DNA of 64,000 nt, taken from NCBI RefSeq assembly GCF_008153345.1, contig NZ_CP042818.1:1054001-1118000 (forward strand). Reading direction: 5' to 3'. The notes under the pieces are model-generated. The model worked only from the letters and a program-made list of their open reading frames with translations. It made no database searches and had not been told where the DNA came from. This stretch comes from Treponema phagedenis. Its GTDB lineage: Bacteria > Spirochaetota > Spirochaetia > Treponematales > Treponemataceae. Both the position numbers and the translations under genes were made by a program. Numbering within the stretch: position 1 is the first letter of the stretch; each line of letters opens with the position of its first letter. Below, one piece after another: positions 54,763-64,000 of the stretch.

Positions 54763-56289
54763 CTAATTAAAACTCATTCGTATAAGCAGGACAAAATTGT
54801 ATATTTTTTTATATGCATCGGTGAGCCATTCCTTTACCGGTCGATCCGAATGCTGCTCAATTTCTTTCCAGTTCTGAATAAGGGTTCTGTGCGGTTTATC
54901 ATAATCGGCAATAATATCCTTAAAATTATTTCCAATCACGATGAGATGCTTTACACTGATTTTAAGCAGTTTATAGGCGGTATCATTGACCTTTTCTGAA
55001 AGATTCATAGCTTGCTTTGCAGCGCCGGGCTCTCGCTCACTTCTGGATAAAAGCGTTCGAAATTTTACACCGAGATCGGAGCCTTCCGAGAGGTTTTCAT
55101 CAAATTCCAATACTTTATCACATATCTGCATGAGTGTATGATAACTTTCGGAATAATTTTTAGAAAGCTCTTGTTGCCCCCAATTACCGCGCACTAAAAA
55201 TAAATCGGATAAGGCTCTAATATCAGCTTTGAAAAAATCAAGTAAAAATATTTTTAAGTAATCCATCTCCGTTGTATGGGTAAAACCTTTTAAGCCTCTT
55301 CGTTTAAAAGCATTGTTTGCAGCACTCGTGTAGTTTTTCATACCGGAAGCCGACATATCCGAGAAAATATTTTTCGCCGCGTATTCCATTTTTGCTTTCT
55401 TTTGTTCTTGTTGTAATTTTCGTATTGTAGCTTCGGATGTTTGTTTTAACCGCGTAAAATATGCTTCCGCAATTTTTTCATTGAAAGGAACGGATTCTAT
55501 TTTATACGTCGGATCTTTTGATATATGCTGAATAATTTTTTCAAAAATATTTGATCTTCGAATATCAGATAAAAGTTTTATAAGTCGAGCCCACTGAGTT
55601 TCATTAACAGGTCTGATATTTTTATACACTGTAATGATTTCAAATAATTTTGACCAGTTTATTTCTAGCGGCAATGAGTATAGAATTACGGCAAAGTCTT
55701 TTAAGTCTTCAAGTAAAAAAAGTGCATTAGTTGGCTCGAATTGTGGAACATAGGAAAAATCCCCTTCAGGTAAGGTAGGGTCAAGTTTTTTCAATAAAAA
55801 ATAGTAGTCATATAAAACAAAATGAATAAAGGAGTCCATATGTTCATACACTAAATCAATTTCCTGTATTTTATCTGCGGTAAATTCCGCAGAAATGATC
55901 GCAAGCTTTTTTTTTGCCTCTGCTTCTATAGCGGCAACTGAAAGCGTTTTTGACTGTTCTAAAAGGAATTCTTGGTCAAGTTGATCTTTTAACTTATGAG
56001 CTTTATCGGAAAGAAAATATTCAACGGTTATCGTTTTAAAAACTTGAGAGGAAAGTGTAGTCATTAAGAATGAGCGTGCTGGACCGACAATTTTATAAAT
56101 TTCATACATTACTTTTCCGAATGCGGGAAGCAAATCGCTTGTATTCTGTTTATACCAGCGACTGTATCTATTTTTTGATATTTCTTTTGCAATATTTTTT
56201 AGCATCCTTCGCTTAAATGCTTCATCATCATCTTGAGGAAAAAATTTATCAATAAGCCACTGAAAAAAGTTTAGTTTTTTTTGCCGCAT
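54763..56289 (-). CDS. Large helical protein of unknown function, probably spirochaete-specific
   Basis: The 508-residue product has no signal peptide, no clear membrane segment and no catalytic motif that I can recognise. It is rich in Lys, Phe, Ile and Leu and appears mostly helical, with a short basic coiled-coil-like stretch (T-I-R-K-L-Q-Q-E-Q-K-K-A-K) near residue 280. It may belong to a Treponema-restricted DUF family, but I cannot confirm which. A promoter seven bases before the ATG and no Shine-Dalgarno suggest a leaderless mRNA. Multi-hairpin repeats lie on both sides, so it stands alone. Confidence 0.78.
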   Translation of the reverse strand: MRQKKLNFFQWLIDKFFPQDDDEAFKRRMLKNIAKEISKNRYSRWYKQNTSDLLPAFGKVMYEIYKIVGPARSFLMTTLSSQVFKTITVEYFLSDKAHKLKDQLDQEFLLEQSKTLSVAAIEAEAKKKLAIISAEFTADKIQEIDLVYEHMDSFIHFVLYDYYFLLKKLDPTLPEGDFSYVPQFEPTNALFLLEDLKDFAVILYSLPLEINWSKLFEIITVYKNIRPVNETQWARLIKLLSDIRRSNIFEKIIQHISKDPTYKIESVPFNEKIAEAYFTRLKQTSEATIRKLQQEQKKAKMEYAAKNIFSDMSASGMKNYTSAANNAFKRRGLKGFTHTTEMDYLKIFLLDFFKADIRALSDLFLVRGNWGQQELSKNYSESYHTLMQICDKVLEFDENLSEGSDLGVKFRTLLSRSEREPGAAKQAMNLSEKVNDTAYKLLKISVKHLIVIGNNFKDIIADYDKPHRTLIQNWKEIEQHSDRPVKEWLTDAYKKIYNFVLLIRMSFN

Positions 56290-56296
56290 ATTCTAT

Positions 56297-56325
56297 ATAA
56301 TGATAAAAAACATTAAGACTGTCAA
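56297..56325 (-). promoter_or_regulatory. Promoter of the 54763-56289 gene
   Basis: On the minus strand: TTGACA, 17-nt spacer, CATTAT, then seven bases to the ATG. Confidence 0.55.
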
Positions 56326-56344
56326 TGTGAATTGAACAAAAAAT

Positions 56345-56970
56345 ATTAGCCAACGGGTTTGTTTTGACGTCCTTGTCAAAACAAACCCTGCGAGTTTAAA
56401 AGCTTTGCAAACAGTCTTGCTTTAAAACATCGTTTCTGCATGGAACCACCGCCGTCCGTGGCGGTTCTGATTTTGCCATCCGTGGCAAAACAAACCCTGC
56501 GAGTTTAAAAGCTTTGCAAACAGTCTTGCTTTAAAACATCGTTTCTGCATGGAACCACCGCCGTCCGTGGCGGTTCTGATTTTGCCATCCGTGGCAAAAC
56601 AAACCCTGCGAGTTTTAAAGCTTTGCAAATAGTCTTGCTTTAAAACATCGCTGCTGCGTGGAACCACGGGCGTCCGTGCCCGTTCTGAGTTTTGACGTCC
56701 TTGTCAAAACAAAACCCTATCTGCGTGGAACCACCGCCACGCACTGATTTTTAGTATTCTTGATTAAATCAGTGCTGCGAGTTTTAAAGCTTCCTGTTAT
56801 AAAAAGAGCCCGACACGGCGCAAGGGTGAGTAAACTTACCATAGGGCGAAGTTTTGAAAATTTACTGTAACTTCGCCTACGAGTTTTGCAACGGTGGGCA
56901 ATTTACCATAGACAAAATGCAACTCCCGAGTTTTGTCTAGTTACGCTGGAATATCAGGCAAAACATCGTT
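56345..56970 (-). repeat. Multi-hairpin repeat, copy M (tandemly expanded)
   Basis: Reverse orientation, the largest array. Units start at 56382, 56491 and 56600 (period 109). On the minus strand I count seven ANGGAY-loop hairpins, including the 14-bp GGGTTTGTTTTGAC-AAGGAC stem (56355-56388), CCGCC-ACGGAC and TTTTGCC-ACGGAT twice each, GGGC-ACGGAC and a second TTTTGAC-AAGGAC. The CGCCGTGTCGGGCTC block lies near 56805-56822. Confidence 0.85.
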
Positions 56971-56990
56971 TGAAATCAGCACTCACAAGC

Positions 56991-57026
56991 AGGGTTCAAG
57001 GGGCGGCTGCCCCTTTTTCATGCGTA
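56991..57026 (+). repeat. GC-rich hairpin GGGGCGGCTGCCCC, copy 2 of 2
   Basis: Matches 50352-50387. Here GGGGC-GGCT-GCCCC is followed by TTTTT, a terminator form, although no plus-strand gene ends just upstream. Confidence 0.55.
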
Positions 57027-57052
57027 CACCTTGATCTAAAAGAGGCATCCTC

Positions 57053-57080
57053 TTGACTTTCTTTTTGTTTCGCTCATACT
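57053..57080 (+). promoter_or_regulatory. Promoter of the solute-binding lipoprotein gene
   Basis: TTGACT, 16-nt spacer, CATACT, then nine bases to the ATG, without a Shine-Dalgarno. Confidence 0.55.
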
Positions 57081-57089
57081 TATAAAAAT

Positions 57090-58352
57090 ATGAGAAGAAA
57101 CATAGTTTTTGTCTTCGGCCTGCTATTATCTGTTTTTGTTTTTTCGTGCAAAAATGCTGAAGATTCCATCGCAGTCATCTGGACAAATAATATTGATTTT
57201 GTGCTTTATTGTGAGCTTTTTAACCAAAGTCAAAAAAACTATAAGATTGTTGTACAGTATAAAACTAATCCCGCCCAAGCAGTTATAGAAAAGACTGAAA
57301 CTTTTCCGGATGTCGTCATCGGTCCTTGGCTAAAAGGAGGTGCTGCACGAACGGAATTTACTAAAATAGCAAGTGTGCTCGGTGAGGACAAAATACCTGA
57401 AGATTCATTTTACCCCGAATTATTGCAGCTTGGAAATATTAACGGGAATCAATATCTTTTACCGGTCAGTTTTAATCTTCCTACCATTATCTTTAGCCAA
57501 AAACAGGCAAATCGCATTGACAGTGATTTTTCCCTTTCTCTTGACGAAATTAGAGCTTTATCAAAGGAATATAATAAAATACAAAACGGAATCTACACAC
57601 GAATGGGGTTTTCTCCGCGTTGGGAAGATTCATTTTTATATTTAACGGCTGAAGGGTTCAAAGCTTCTTTTGAAGAAAAAGAAAATTTTTTTACATGGAA
57701 TACGCAGGCCTTAAGCGAGACAGTTACGTATATTCGAAACTGGTCTGCAGAGGTGAATACGAGTGCCGCATCGGAAGATGATTTTAAATTTAGATATTTA
57801 TATGATCCTCCATACATGCTTATCACGGGCGGAAGGTGCCTTTTTTGGTATCTACCGAGCGATAATTTGTTTGCAATGTCTCAGGACAAACTCAATAATA
57901 TTGATTTTCGATGGATCACATACAAAGGAAAAACCCCTTTGCAGGAGGATATTGTGTATGCGGGGATTCATAAAAAAGCGCGCAACACTGCGGCGGCAAA
58001 AGCTTTTCTTATATGGTTTTTTTCAGTAGATACACAAAAGGAGTTGATGGAAAAAATACAAGAAGAACATTTAATTGCACAGTCGTTCGGAATTGCCGGA
58101 GGTTTTTCCGCTCTTAAAAACGTAACTGAAAATGTTTTTCCGAATTATTATCCGCTTTTGCTGAAGCATTTGCCGCAAACAAATACATTTGAGACTCCGA
58201 AGATTCTGCCAAGCAATTGGACTCAATTGAAAAAAGCAATTGTACTTCCTTACTTGAAAGAAGCAGGAGCTTTGCCGCTCGGTAAATCCGAAGAAAATAT
58301 CCAATCGCTTAATAAACGCAGCTCGGAATGGTATAAAAATCAACAGCAATAA
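57090..58352 (+). CDS. Extracellular solute-binding lipoprotein (family 1-like)
   Basis: The signal sequence M-R-R-N then hydrophobic ends in F-V-F-S-C, giving a lipidated Cys20. The 420-residue body has the V-I-W-T-N-N-I-D-F opening and the periplasmic two-lobe pattern of sugar-type binding proteins, with A-K-A-F-L-I-W-F-F-S-V-D-T-Q near residue 305. No permease or ATPase is adjacent, so the transporter is unknown or the protein serves another role. Repeats flank it on both sides. Confidence 0.83.
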   Translation: MRRNIVFVFGLLLSVFVFSCKNAEDSIAVIWTNNIDFVLYCELFNQSQKNYKIVVQYKTNPAQAVIEKTETFPDVVIGPWLKGGAARTEFTKIASVLGEDKIPEDSFYPELLQLGNINGNQYLLPVSFNLPTIIFSQKQANRIDSDFSLSLDEIRALSKEYNKIQNGIYTRMGFSPRWEDSFLYLTAEGFKASFEEKENFFTWNTQALSETVTYIRNWSAEVNTSAASEDDFKFRYLYDPPYMLITGGRCLFWYLPSDNLFAMSQDKLNNIDFRWITYKGKTPLQEDIVYAGIHKKARNTAAAKAFLIWFFSVDTQKELMEKIQEEHLIAQSFGIAGGFSALKNVTENVFPNYYPLLLKHLPQTNTFETPKILPSNWTQLKKAIVLPYLKEAGALPLGKSEENIQSLNKRSSEWYKNQQQ

Positions 58353-58421
58353 TTCTCGGTTTAAGCAAAAATACTTTTCTAAAAAACCTGTTTTTATTTT
58401 AGCCGATAGTAAAATTAAGCT

Positions 58422-58814
58422 CGTATAACGTTTTTTTAATAAATCGATTCGTTTTTTAATGCATCGTACCCAAAACATAAAAAATTGTATAAAAAAGAGT
58501 TCGACACAACGGTTTCATTTTGCCGTCCGTGTCAAAACTAAACCTGCGAGTTTTAAAGCTTTGCAAACTATTTTGCTTTAAAACATCGCTGCTGCTTGGA
58601 ACCACGGGCGTCCGTGCCCGTTCTGATTTTGTCGTCCGTGGCAAAATGAAACCTGCTAATTTTGCCTGTTTGCAATAAAGTGTAGGTAAAACATCGTTTG
58701 AAATTGAGCCAGATGAGCTGTTTACCATAGGAATGCTTAAATCCGCTGCGGCAAGCCGGTAGTGTTACTATCTCTGACAACATGTGTTTACGTTAATTAC
58801 GGAGTGCTGTATAG
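58422..58814 (-). repeat. Multi-hairpin repeat, copy N (complete, reverse)
   Basis: Both ends are present: CGTATAACGTTTTTTTAATAAATCG at left and GTAATTAACG ... CTATACAG (minus strand) at right. Three hairpins have loop ACGGAC on the minus strand (near 58517-58536, 58604-58618 and 58626-58645). One GTTTTAAAGC-type inverted repeat. Confidence 0.8.
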
Positions 58815-59024
58815 GTACAATTTTTACATGAGTGGCAAAACTATACTTGCGTTAGCGGCTTGGAGGGAGCGGGCTCATTGTTTCAACAATGAGCTCGCTG
58901 CTCATTTTGCGGCGGTAATGTTCCGACGCAAAATAGCCGCAGCGTAAGCGGAGCCCGGAATGACGCGGCGGTTTGTACGTGCTTTTTTCCGGCAGTGCCC
59001 ATGGTAAAGCCGCTTGTGTTACGC

Positions 59025-59077
59025 TCAAACCGCAACGCCCATGAATGTATGGTGTATTCCTTCATGTGTAAGCCCTG
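59025..59077 (+). repeat. About 50-bp dyad repeat, copy 3 of 3
   Basis: TCAAACCGCAACGCCCATG then AATGTATGGTGTATTCCTTCATG. Lies just upstream of the gyrB promoter. The preceding bases 58815-59024 contain an ATTGTTTCAACAATGAG dyad and GC-rich sequence that I cannot assign. Confidence 0.65.
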
Positions 59078-59096
59078 ACGGAAGCCGTCTTTTTCC

Positions 59097-59125
59097 TTTA
59101 CTTTTTTCCGTATAAAGGGTATAAT
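59097..59125 (+). promoter_or_regulatory. gyrB promoter (sigma70-type)
   Basis: TTTACT, 17-nt spacer, TATAAT. The predicted start site near 59132 gives a leader of about 40 nt with AAGGAAA before the ATG. Confidence 0.65.
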
Positions 59126-59163
59126 GGCACCTCTACTGAAATCTGATTACTATTTATTTTTAA

Positions 59164-61089
<1,926 letters not shown>

Positions 61090-61144
61090 AACCCGTCTAT
61101 ATTTTTAACACTCAATTTCTATTCTTTTTAACATACCGGATTAT

Positions 61145-61254
61145 AAAAAATGAAAGGCTCTCATAAAGAGAGCCTTTCAAGTTTCATAAGGAGAAAAGAA
61201 GAGCTGCCCGAAAGGAGGAGAACGGTCAGCTCCATAAAACAGTATCTTCTGTGT
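61145..61254 (-). ncRNA. Candidate small RNA with anti-Shine-Dalgarno loop
   Basis: Minus-strand unit of about 110 nt with its own promoter and terminator. Elements in order: a weak ACAG/CTGT hairpin (61252-61239), a stem GAGCTG/CAGCTC with inner CCG/CGG (61232-61201) whose 12-nt loop TTCTCCTCCTTT contains CCTCCTTT, a single-stranded stretch with TTTTCTCCTTAT, and a terminator with a perfect 11-bp stem GAAAGGCTCTC/GAGAGCCTTTC (61178-61152) followed by A and six T (61150-61145). The loop repeats the sequence at the 3' end of 16S rRNA, so the RNA could pair with Shine-Dalgarno sites. It lies between gyrB and the flavodoxin gene, antisense to neither coding region. Confidence 0.6.
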
Positions 61255-61260
61255 AAGTCT

Positions 61261-61289
61261 AATATAGTAAAACGCTTAACTTTTGTCAA
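61261..61289 (-). promoter_or_regulatory. Promoter of the candidate small RNA
   Basis: On the minus strand: TTGACA, 17-nt spacer, TATATT. The predicted start site is near 61254. Among the closest matches to consensus in the window. Confidence 0.7.
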
Positions 61290-61554
61290 TAGTTTTTATG
61301 AAACTTTTACGTTTTTTTGATGTTTTTTGTAATTTTATGTAAAACAAACTCCTTTTCTGTCATTGAATCTATTTTGTTGTAGAAAATCACAGTATTTTCT
61401 ATTTAGCTGAAATATGTTGTATAACAAAATTAATTTTTTTGTATTTTACTTGCCGTTTTCTGTTTGTATGCTTATATTAACATTACGGCTTGTCTCTGGA
61501 TTTAATGTATTATTAAAAAATCTAAATTATGGAAAGTCGAAAAGGATTATTTTT

Positions 61555-62052
61555 ATGAAAAAAACAGGTATTTTTTATGCAACTAAAGGTGGTACCGCCG
61601 AGGCTTTTGCAAAACAAATTGCAGAAAAATTGGACGCCGATATTTTTAACATGAAAGACACAAAGATTGAGGAAATCGCAAATTATAAAAATGTTGTTCT
61701 TATGTCTTCTAATTATGCATTCGGGGCTTTGGCGGACGATTGGGGTGGAAAGGTGAAAAACCTACATACGATAGATTTTTGCTGCAAGAATGTTGCAATT
61801 GTCGGTGTAGGCAGCCAAGAGCGACATCCAGACAGCTTTTGCTCCGGAGCAGCGGACTTCTACGATAAACTCCGCTTTAGCGGTGCTCGTTTTGTCGGAG
61901 CGGTTAATGCCTGCAATTACAAGTTTGATTTTTCACGCTTGCAGCGCGGCAATAAAATGCTCGGTCTTTGCCTTGATAAAGGTGATGATAAATCCGCTTC
62001 TCACATTGATTCCTGGGTTCAGCAAGTAAAACCAATTTTTGACAAAGCATAA
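61555..62052 (+). CDS. Flavodoxin
   Basis: FMN-binding electron carrier. The 165-residue product starts M-K-K-T-G-I-F-Y-A-T-K-G-G-T-A-E-A-F, the phosphate-binding loop (usual T-x-T-G-N-T) in altered form. It has the S-S-N-Y-A-F-G-A-L-A-D-D-W segment near residue 50, and ends in the family's S-x-x-x-I-D-x-W-V-x-Q-V motif. The ATG at 61555 has AGGA nine bases upstream; the frame is open for 47 more codons that do not resemble flavodoxin. A strong terminator follows. Confidence 0.88.
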   Translation: MKKTGIFYATKGGTAEAFAKQIAEKLDADIFNMKDTKIEEIANYKNVVLMSSNYAFGALADDWGGKVKNLHTIDFCCKNVAIVGVGSQERHPDSFCSGAADFYDKLRFSGARFVGAVNACNYKFDFSRLQRGNKMLGLCLDKGDDKSASHIDSWVQQVKPIFDKA

Positions 62053-62061
62053 AAATAAATT

Positions 62062-62098
62062 AAAAAACGCTCAGGGTTTTCGCCCGAGCGTTTTTTTT
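62062..62098 (+). terminator. Terminator after the flavodoxin gene
   Basis: CGCTC-a-GGG pairs with CCC-GAGCG (62068-62090), flanked by an A-run and followed by eight T. Strong intrinsic terminator, possibly bidirectional. Confidence 0.88.
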
Positions 62099-62224
62099 GC
62101 TATAACACTCATGCTTCTTGTCTAAAGTAAACCTCTTGATAGGCGCAATTGATAAATTGCATTTTGATACATAATTGCTAACTCAAACCTTGGTAGGTGA
62201 GCCTTTCGAATTTATGCGAGCGGG

Positions 62225-62562
62225 TGGTACAGTCAAACGATGTTTAAAAACTGCCACAGCATACTTGGAGTTTTAAAACTTGCAGCCACTGTAAACAAGA
62301 ATGCCAAAACTACATTCAGAACGGGCACGGACGCCCGTGGTTCCAAGCAGAAGCGATGTTTTAAAACAGAGTAGTTTACAAAGCTTTAAAACTCGCAGAC
62401 TTAATTTTGACAAGGATGTCAAAATTAAGTCGTGGTGGTTCCAAACAGTAGCGATGTTTGAAAACTCCTACAATAAATTTTAAATCGAAGTTTTCAAACT
62501 CGTAAGGTATAATTTTGCCACGGACGGCAAAATTATACCGTGTTGATTGCAAAACATTATAC
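62225..62562 (+). repeat. Multi-hairpin repeat, copy O
   Basis: Three hairpins: GGGC-ACGGAC-GCCC (near 62324-62338), the 14-bp GACTTAATTTTGAC-AAGGAT-GTC... (62398-62431) and the 14-bp GGTATAATTTTGCC-ACGGAC-GGC... (62506-62539). Three GTTTTAAAGC-type inverted repeats. Ends are decayed. The AAGGAT hairpin includes ACAAGGATGT, the core of the published CsrA consensus. Confidence 0.75.
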
Positions 62563-62626
62563 CGATATCACAAATGCACCGATTTAAAAACTTTCAAAAA
62601 ACATTGTTCGTTTTTTTACAATCTAC

Positions 62627-62669
62627 TTGACATATCGTAGTAGTTGCCTTATTCTATAACTACTACGAT
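62627..62669 (+). promoter_or_regulatory. padR promoter with perfect operator dyad
   Basis: TTGACA (62627-62632), 17-nt spacer, TATTCT (62650-62655). The arms ATCGTAGTAGTT (62634-62645) and AACTACTACGAT (62658-62669) are perfect 12-bp inverted repeats spanning the spacer and -10. A bound PadR dimer would block polymerase, so autorepression is likely. Confidence 0.75.
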
Positions 62670-62681
62670 GGATGGAATAGT

Positions 62682-63017
62682 ATGGCAATAGTTTCAACCG
62701 ATATAATGCGCGGGGTGCATGATATTTTAATTTTATCACTTCTCGTTAAAGCAGACAGTTACGGATACGAAATTTCTCAAAACATAACTAATTATTCGGC
62801 AGGTGCCTATACTATTAAAGAAACGACTCTATATTCGGCGTTGGGGCGGCTGGAAAAAAGCGGCTATATTGTCTCCTATGACGGAGATAAAACGCTGGGG
62901 CCGCCTCGTACGTACTTCAAACTTACCAATTTTGGCAAGCAATACCTCATGGATAAAATTGCGGAATGGAAATCAATAACAAAATTACTTGATACCTTTA
63001 TCAAGCTTGCAGAATAA
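62682..63017 (+). CDS. PadR-family transcriptional regulator
   Basis: The 111-residue product is a short (subfamily 2) PadR winged-helix repressor: I-M-R-G-V-H-D-I-L-I-L-S-L-L at the N-terminus, S-Y-G-Y-E-I-S-Q-N-I, then the T-T-L-Y-S-A-L-G-R-L-E-K-S-G-Y-I recognition segment and G-P-P-R-T-Y-F-K-L-T wing, and a C-terminal dimer helix. Such regulators often sense drugs or envelope stress. It precedes a HAAS-type membrane protein by 15 bases, a common PadR partner. Confidence 0.93.
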   Translation: MAIVSTDIMRGVHDILILSLLVKADSYGYEISQNITNYSAGAYTIKETTLYSALGRLEKSGYIVSYDGDKTLGPPRTYFKLTNFGKQYLMDKIAEWKSITKLLDTFIKLAE

Positions 63018-63032
63018 GGAGGAAAGACTTTT

Positions 63033-63788
63033 ATGGAAAAGATTGTTCGGTATATTGATAATGTCTTCAGCTCTTGTCCAAGAACCGAAGAAGCGGCTCG
63101 GCTAAAAATGCAGCTTATTGATAATCTAATTGAAAAGTACAATGCCTTGCTCGCCGTGGGTAAAAATGAAGATGAAGCCTTCGGTATAGTCATCACCGGT
63201 TTCGGCGATATCGAAGAAATCAAAAAAACGCTCAAACAAGATGAACCGGAAATTCCGGAGCAAGCAGAAGAACGCGATAGTTTCGCTATGAACTCGGAAG
63301 AGATTATCGCAATATACAGAGAAGTGCAAAATTCATTAAAAAAGACTACACGGTGGGAATTTTTCTACTGCGTGGCAGGGTTGGTAATAGTGATGAGTAC
63401 ATTCATTGTCAGCAGAAGATACGGCTGGCGTATGCTTGATGTTACCGTTCCCATAGCATTGCTCATGTTTTTTGTTTGTATCGGTTTGGCAAGTGCCCGT
63501 TTTATATTGTACGCAGTCAGAATATTAAATATAGAACGAAATCTCTTTGACTTAGCAAAAAGAAAAGATTTAGGTACGGAAAATACAAAAATGAAATTTA
63601 CAGATATCATTGATGATTTAAAAGCTGAAGGAAAACTGCCGGTAAAAAAATTGCAAGCTACCATAATTTTAATTACCGCTGCATTTTTTTTACTGTACCT
63701 TAATACCGGCGGGCGTTTTGGAATTTTGTTTTTTATTATTCTGCTTGGCTTTGTGTCTTTGTTCTTAGTTCATATATGGTTAAAATAA
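63033..63788 (+). CDS. HAAS-type membrane protein (PadR partner)
   Basis: Residues 1-75 form the short helical HAAS/permease-prefix-like domain (I-x-x-Y-I-D-N-V-F ... G-x-x-E-D-E-A-F-G-I-V-I-T-G-F-G-D). From about residue 105 there are four hydrophobic segments (two near 110-155, two near 206-250). Such proteins are found with PadR regulators; their action is not well known, perhaps sequestering or sensing at the membrane. GGAGG lies ten bases before the ATG. Confidence 0.78.
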   Translation: MEKIVRYIDNVFSSCPRTEEAARLKMQLIDNLIEKYNALLAVGKNEDEAFGIVITGFGDIEEIKKTLKQDEPEIPEQAEERDSFAMNSEEIIAIYREVQNSLKKTTRWEFFYCVAGLVIVMSTFIVSRRYGWRMLDVTVPIALLMFFVCIGLASARFILYAVRILNIERNLFDLAKRKDLGTENTKMKFTDIIDDLKAEGKLPVKKLQATIILITAAFFLLYLNTGGRFGILFFIILLGFVSLFLVHIWLK

Positions 63789-63803
63789 AAAGGGGGAAAT
63801 ACG

Positions 63804-64000
63804 ATGAAAAATAATTGTAAACACAGGGTAATAGTTTTTATCTTGGGTATTTTTGCAGTGAGTCTTTGTTTAGGTGCTTGTTTTCATAAATGCAACGCAA
63901 AACTCACAATTGATTGGGGTAATCATTCCAGAGTAATGATAAACGAAGAATGGGAACATTACCGCATAACAAAAGAAATGATACCGAAGCAATTTCTTCG
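63804..64000 (+). CDS. Putative lipoprotein, C-terminally cut by the window end
   Basis: The ATG has AGGGGGA seven bases upstream. A signal sequence M-K-N-N-C-K-H-R then hydrophobic ends in L-C-L-G-A-C, a good lipobox with Cys near residue 25. The visible 65 residues are otherwise not recognised. It is the third gene of the PadR operon. Confidence 0.7.
   Translation, partial: MKNNCKHRVIVFILGIFAVSLCLGACFHKCNAKLTIDWGNHSRVMINEEWEHYRITKEMIPKQFL

Noticed and set aside
56422-56667. 81-codon minus-strand open frame
   Set aside because: It repeats itself with the 109-bp tandem unit of copy M; not a gene.
61152-61178. Terminator of gyrB on the plus strand
   Set aside because: The stem has no T-run on the plus strand (AAGTTTC follows); the six-T run exists only on the minus strand, so it is assigned to the candidate small RNA.
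61150-61323. 57-codon plus-strand open frame after gyrB
   Set aside because: No Shine-Dalgarno before its ATG, basic random composition, and it coincides with the hairpins of the candidate RNA.

Overview
The window looks like a chromosomal segment of a host-associated spirochaete of the genus Treponema. The strongest evidence is the gene run rpsB-tsf-frr-uppS-cdsA-dxr-rseP (25928 to 19204, minus strand), an order I recall from Treponema pallidum (TP0606 to TP0600). An AT-leaning coding style, a CarD-type regulator overlapping ispD, and several treponeme-type envelope proteins agree with this. Species cannot be fixed from the sequence alone. I saw no tRNA, rRNA or CRISPR array.

Layout: 1-16000 holds housekeeping and envelope genes: ispD (partial), carD, prfC, a putative outer-membrane protein, hutU, a TraB-family protein, a histone-H1-like tailed protein, sppA, serS, lepB with a large insertion, and an HPt protein. 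16142-25928 is the minus-strand translation/isoprenoid/envelope operon described above, ending in a CpXC protein and a beta-propeller protein. 26547-32281 is a tripartite efflux operon (TolC-like, membrane fusion protein, ATPase, two MacB-like permeases). 32371-33990 is a DEAD-box helicase. 34614-46896 is an AT-rich accessory block. It has an ABC-2 exporter with a NarL-type histidine kinase and no visible response regulator, two genes broken at poly-A tracts, an ISAs1-type remnant, and an operon made of an ftsH 3' fragment, response regulator, histidine kinase, ABC ATPase and large permease. 47428-64000 holds feoAB, a PQQ/HEAT protein, a PHP phosphoesterase with acylphosphatase, a large unknown protein, a solute-binding lipoprotein, gyrB, a flavodoxin, and a PadR/HAAS-type module running off the end.

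The most unusual content is between the genes. About fifteen intergenic gaps carry members of one composite repeat family of roughly 200-630 bp, in both orientations. The fullest copies have MITE-like terminal inverted repeats (AGTATAACGTTTT type). Inside each copy are strong hairpins whose stems differ from copy to copy with compensating changes, while the six-base loop stays ANGGAC/ANGGAT. That is the form of a CsrA (RsmA) binding site, so a transcribed copy would resemble a small CsrB-like sponge. I count about 34 such hairpins. This is inference from sequence only.

Two further signals: (i) downstream of gyrB, on the opposite strand, a consensus promoter, three hairpins and an intrinsic terminator define a candidate 110-nt small RNA (61254 to 61145) whose main loop copies the anti-Shine-Dalgarno sequence; (ii) six genes (carD, prfC, the helicase, the PHP gene, the 54763-56289 gene and the solute-binding protein) have a -10 box only 6-9 nt before the ATG and no Shine-Dalgarno, which predicts leaderless or near-leaderless mRNAs.
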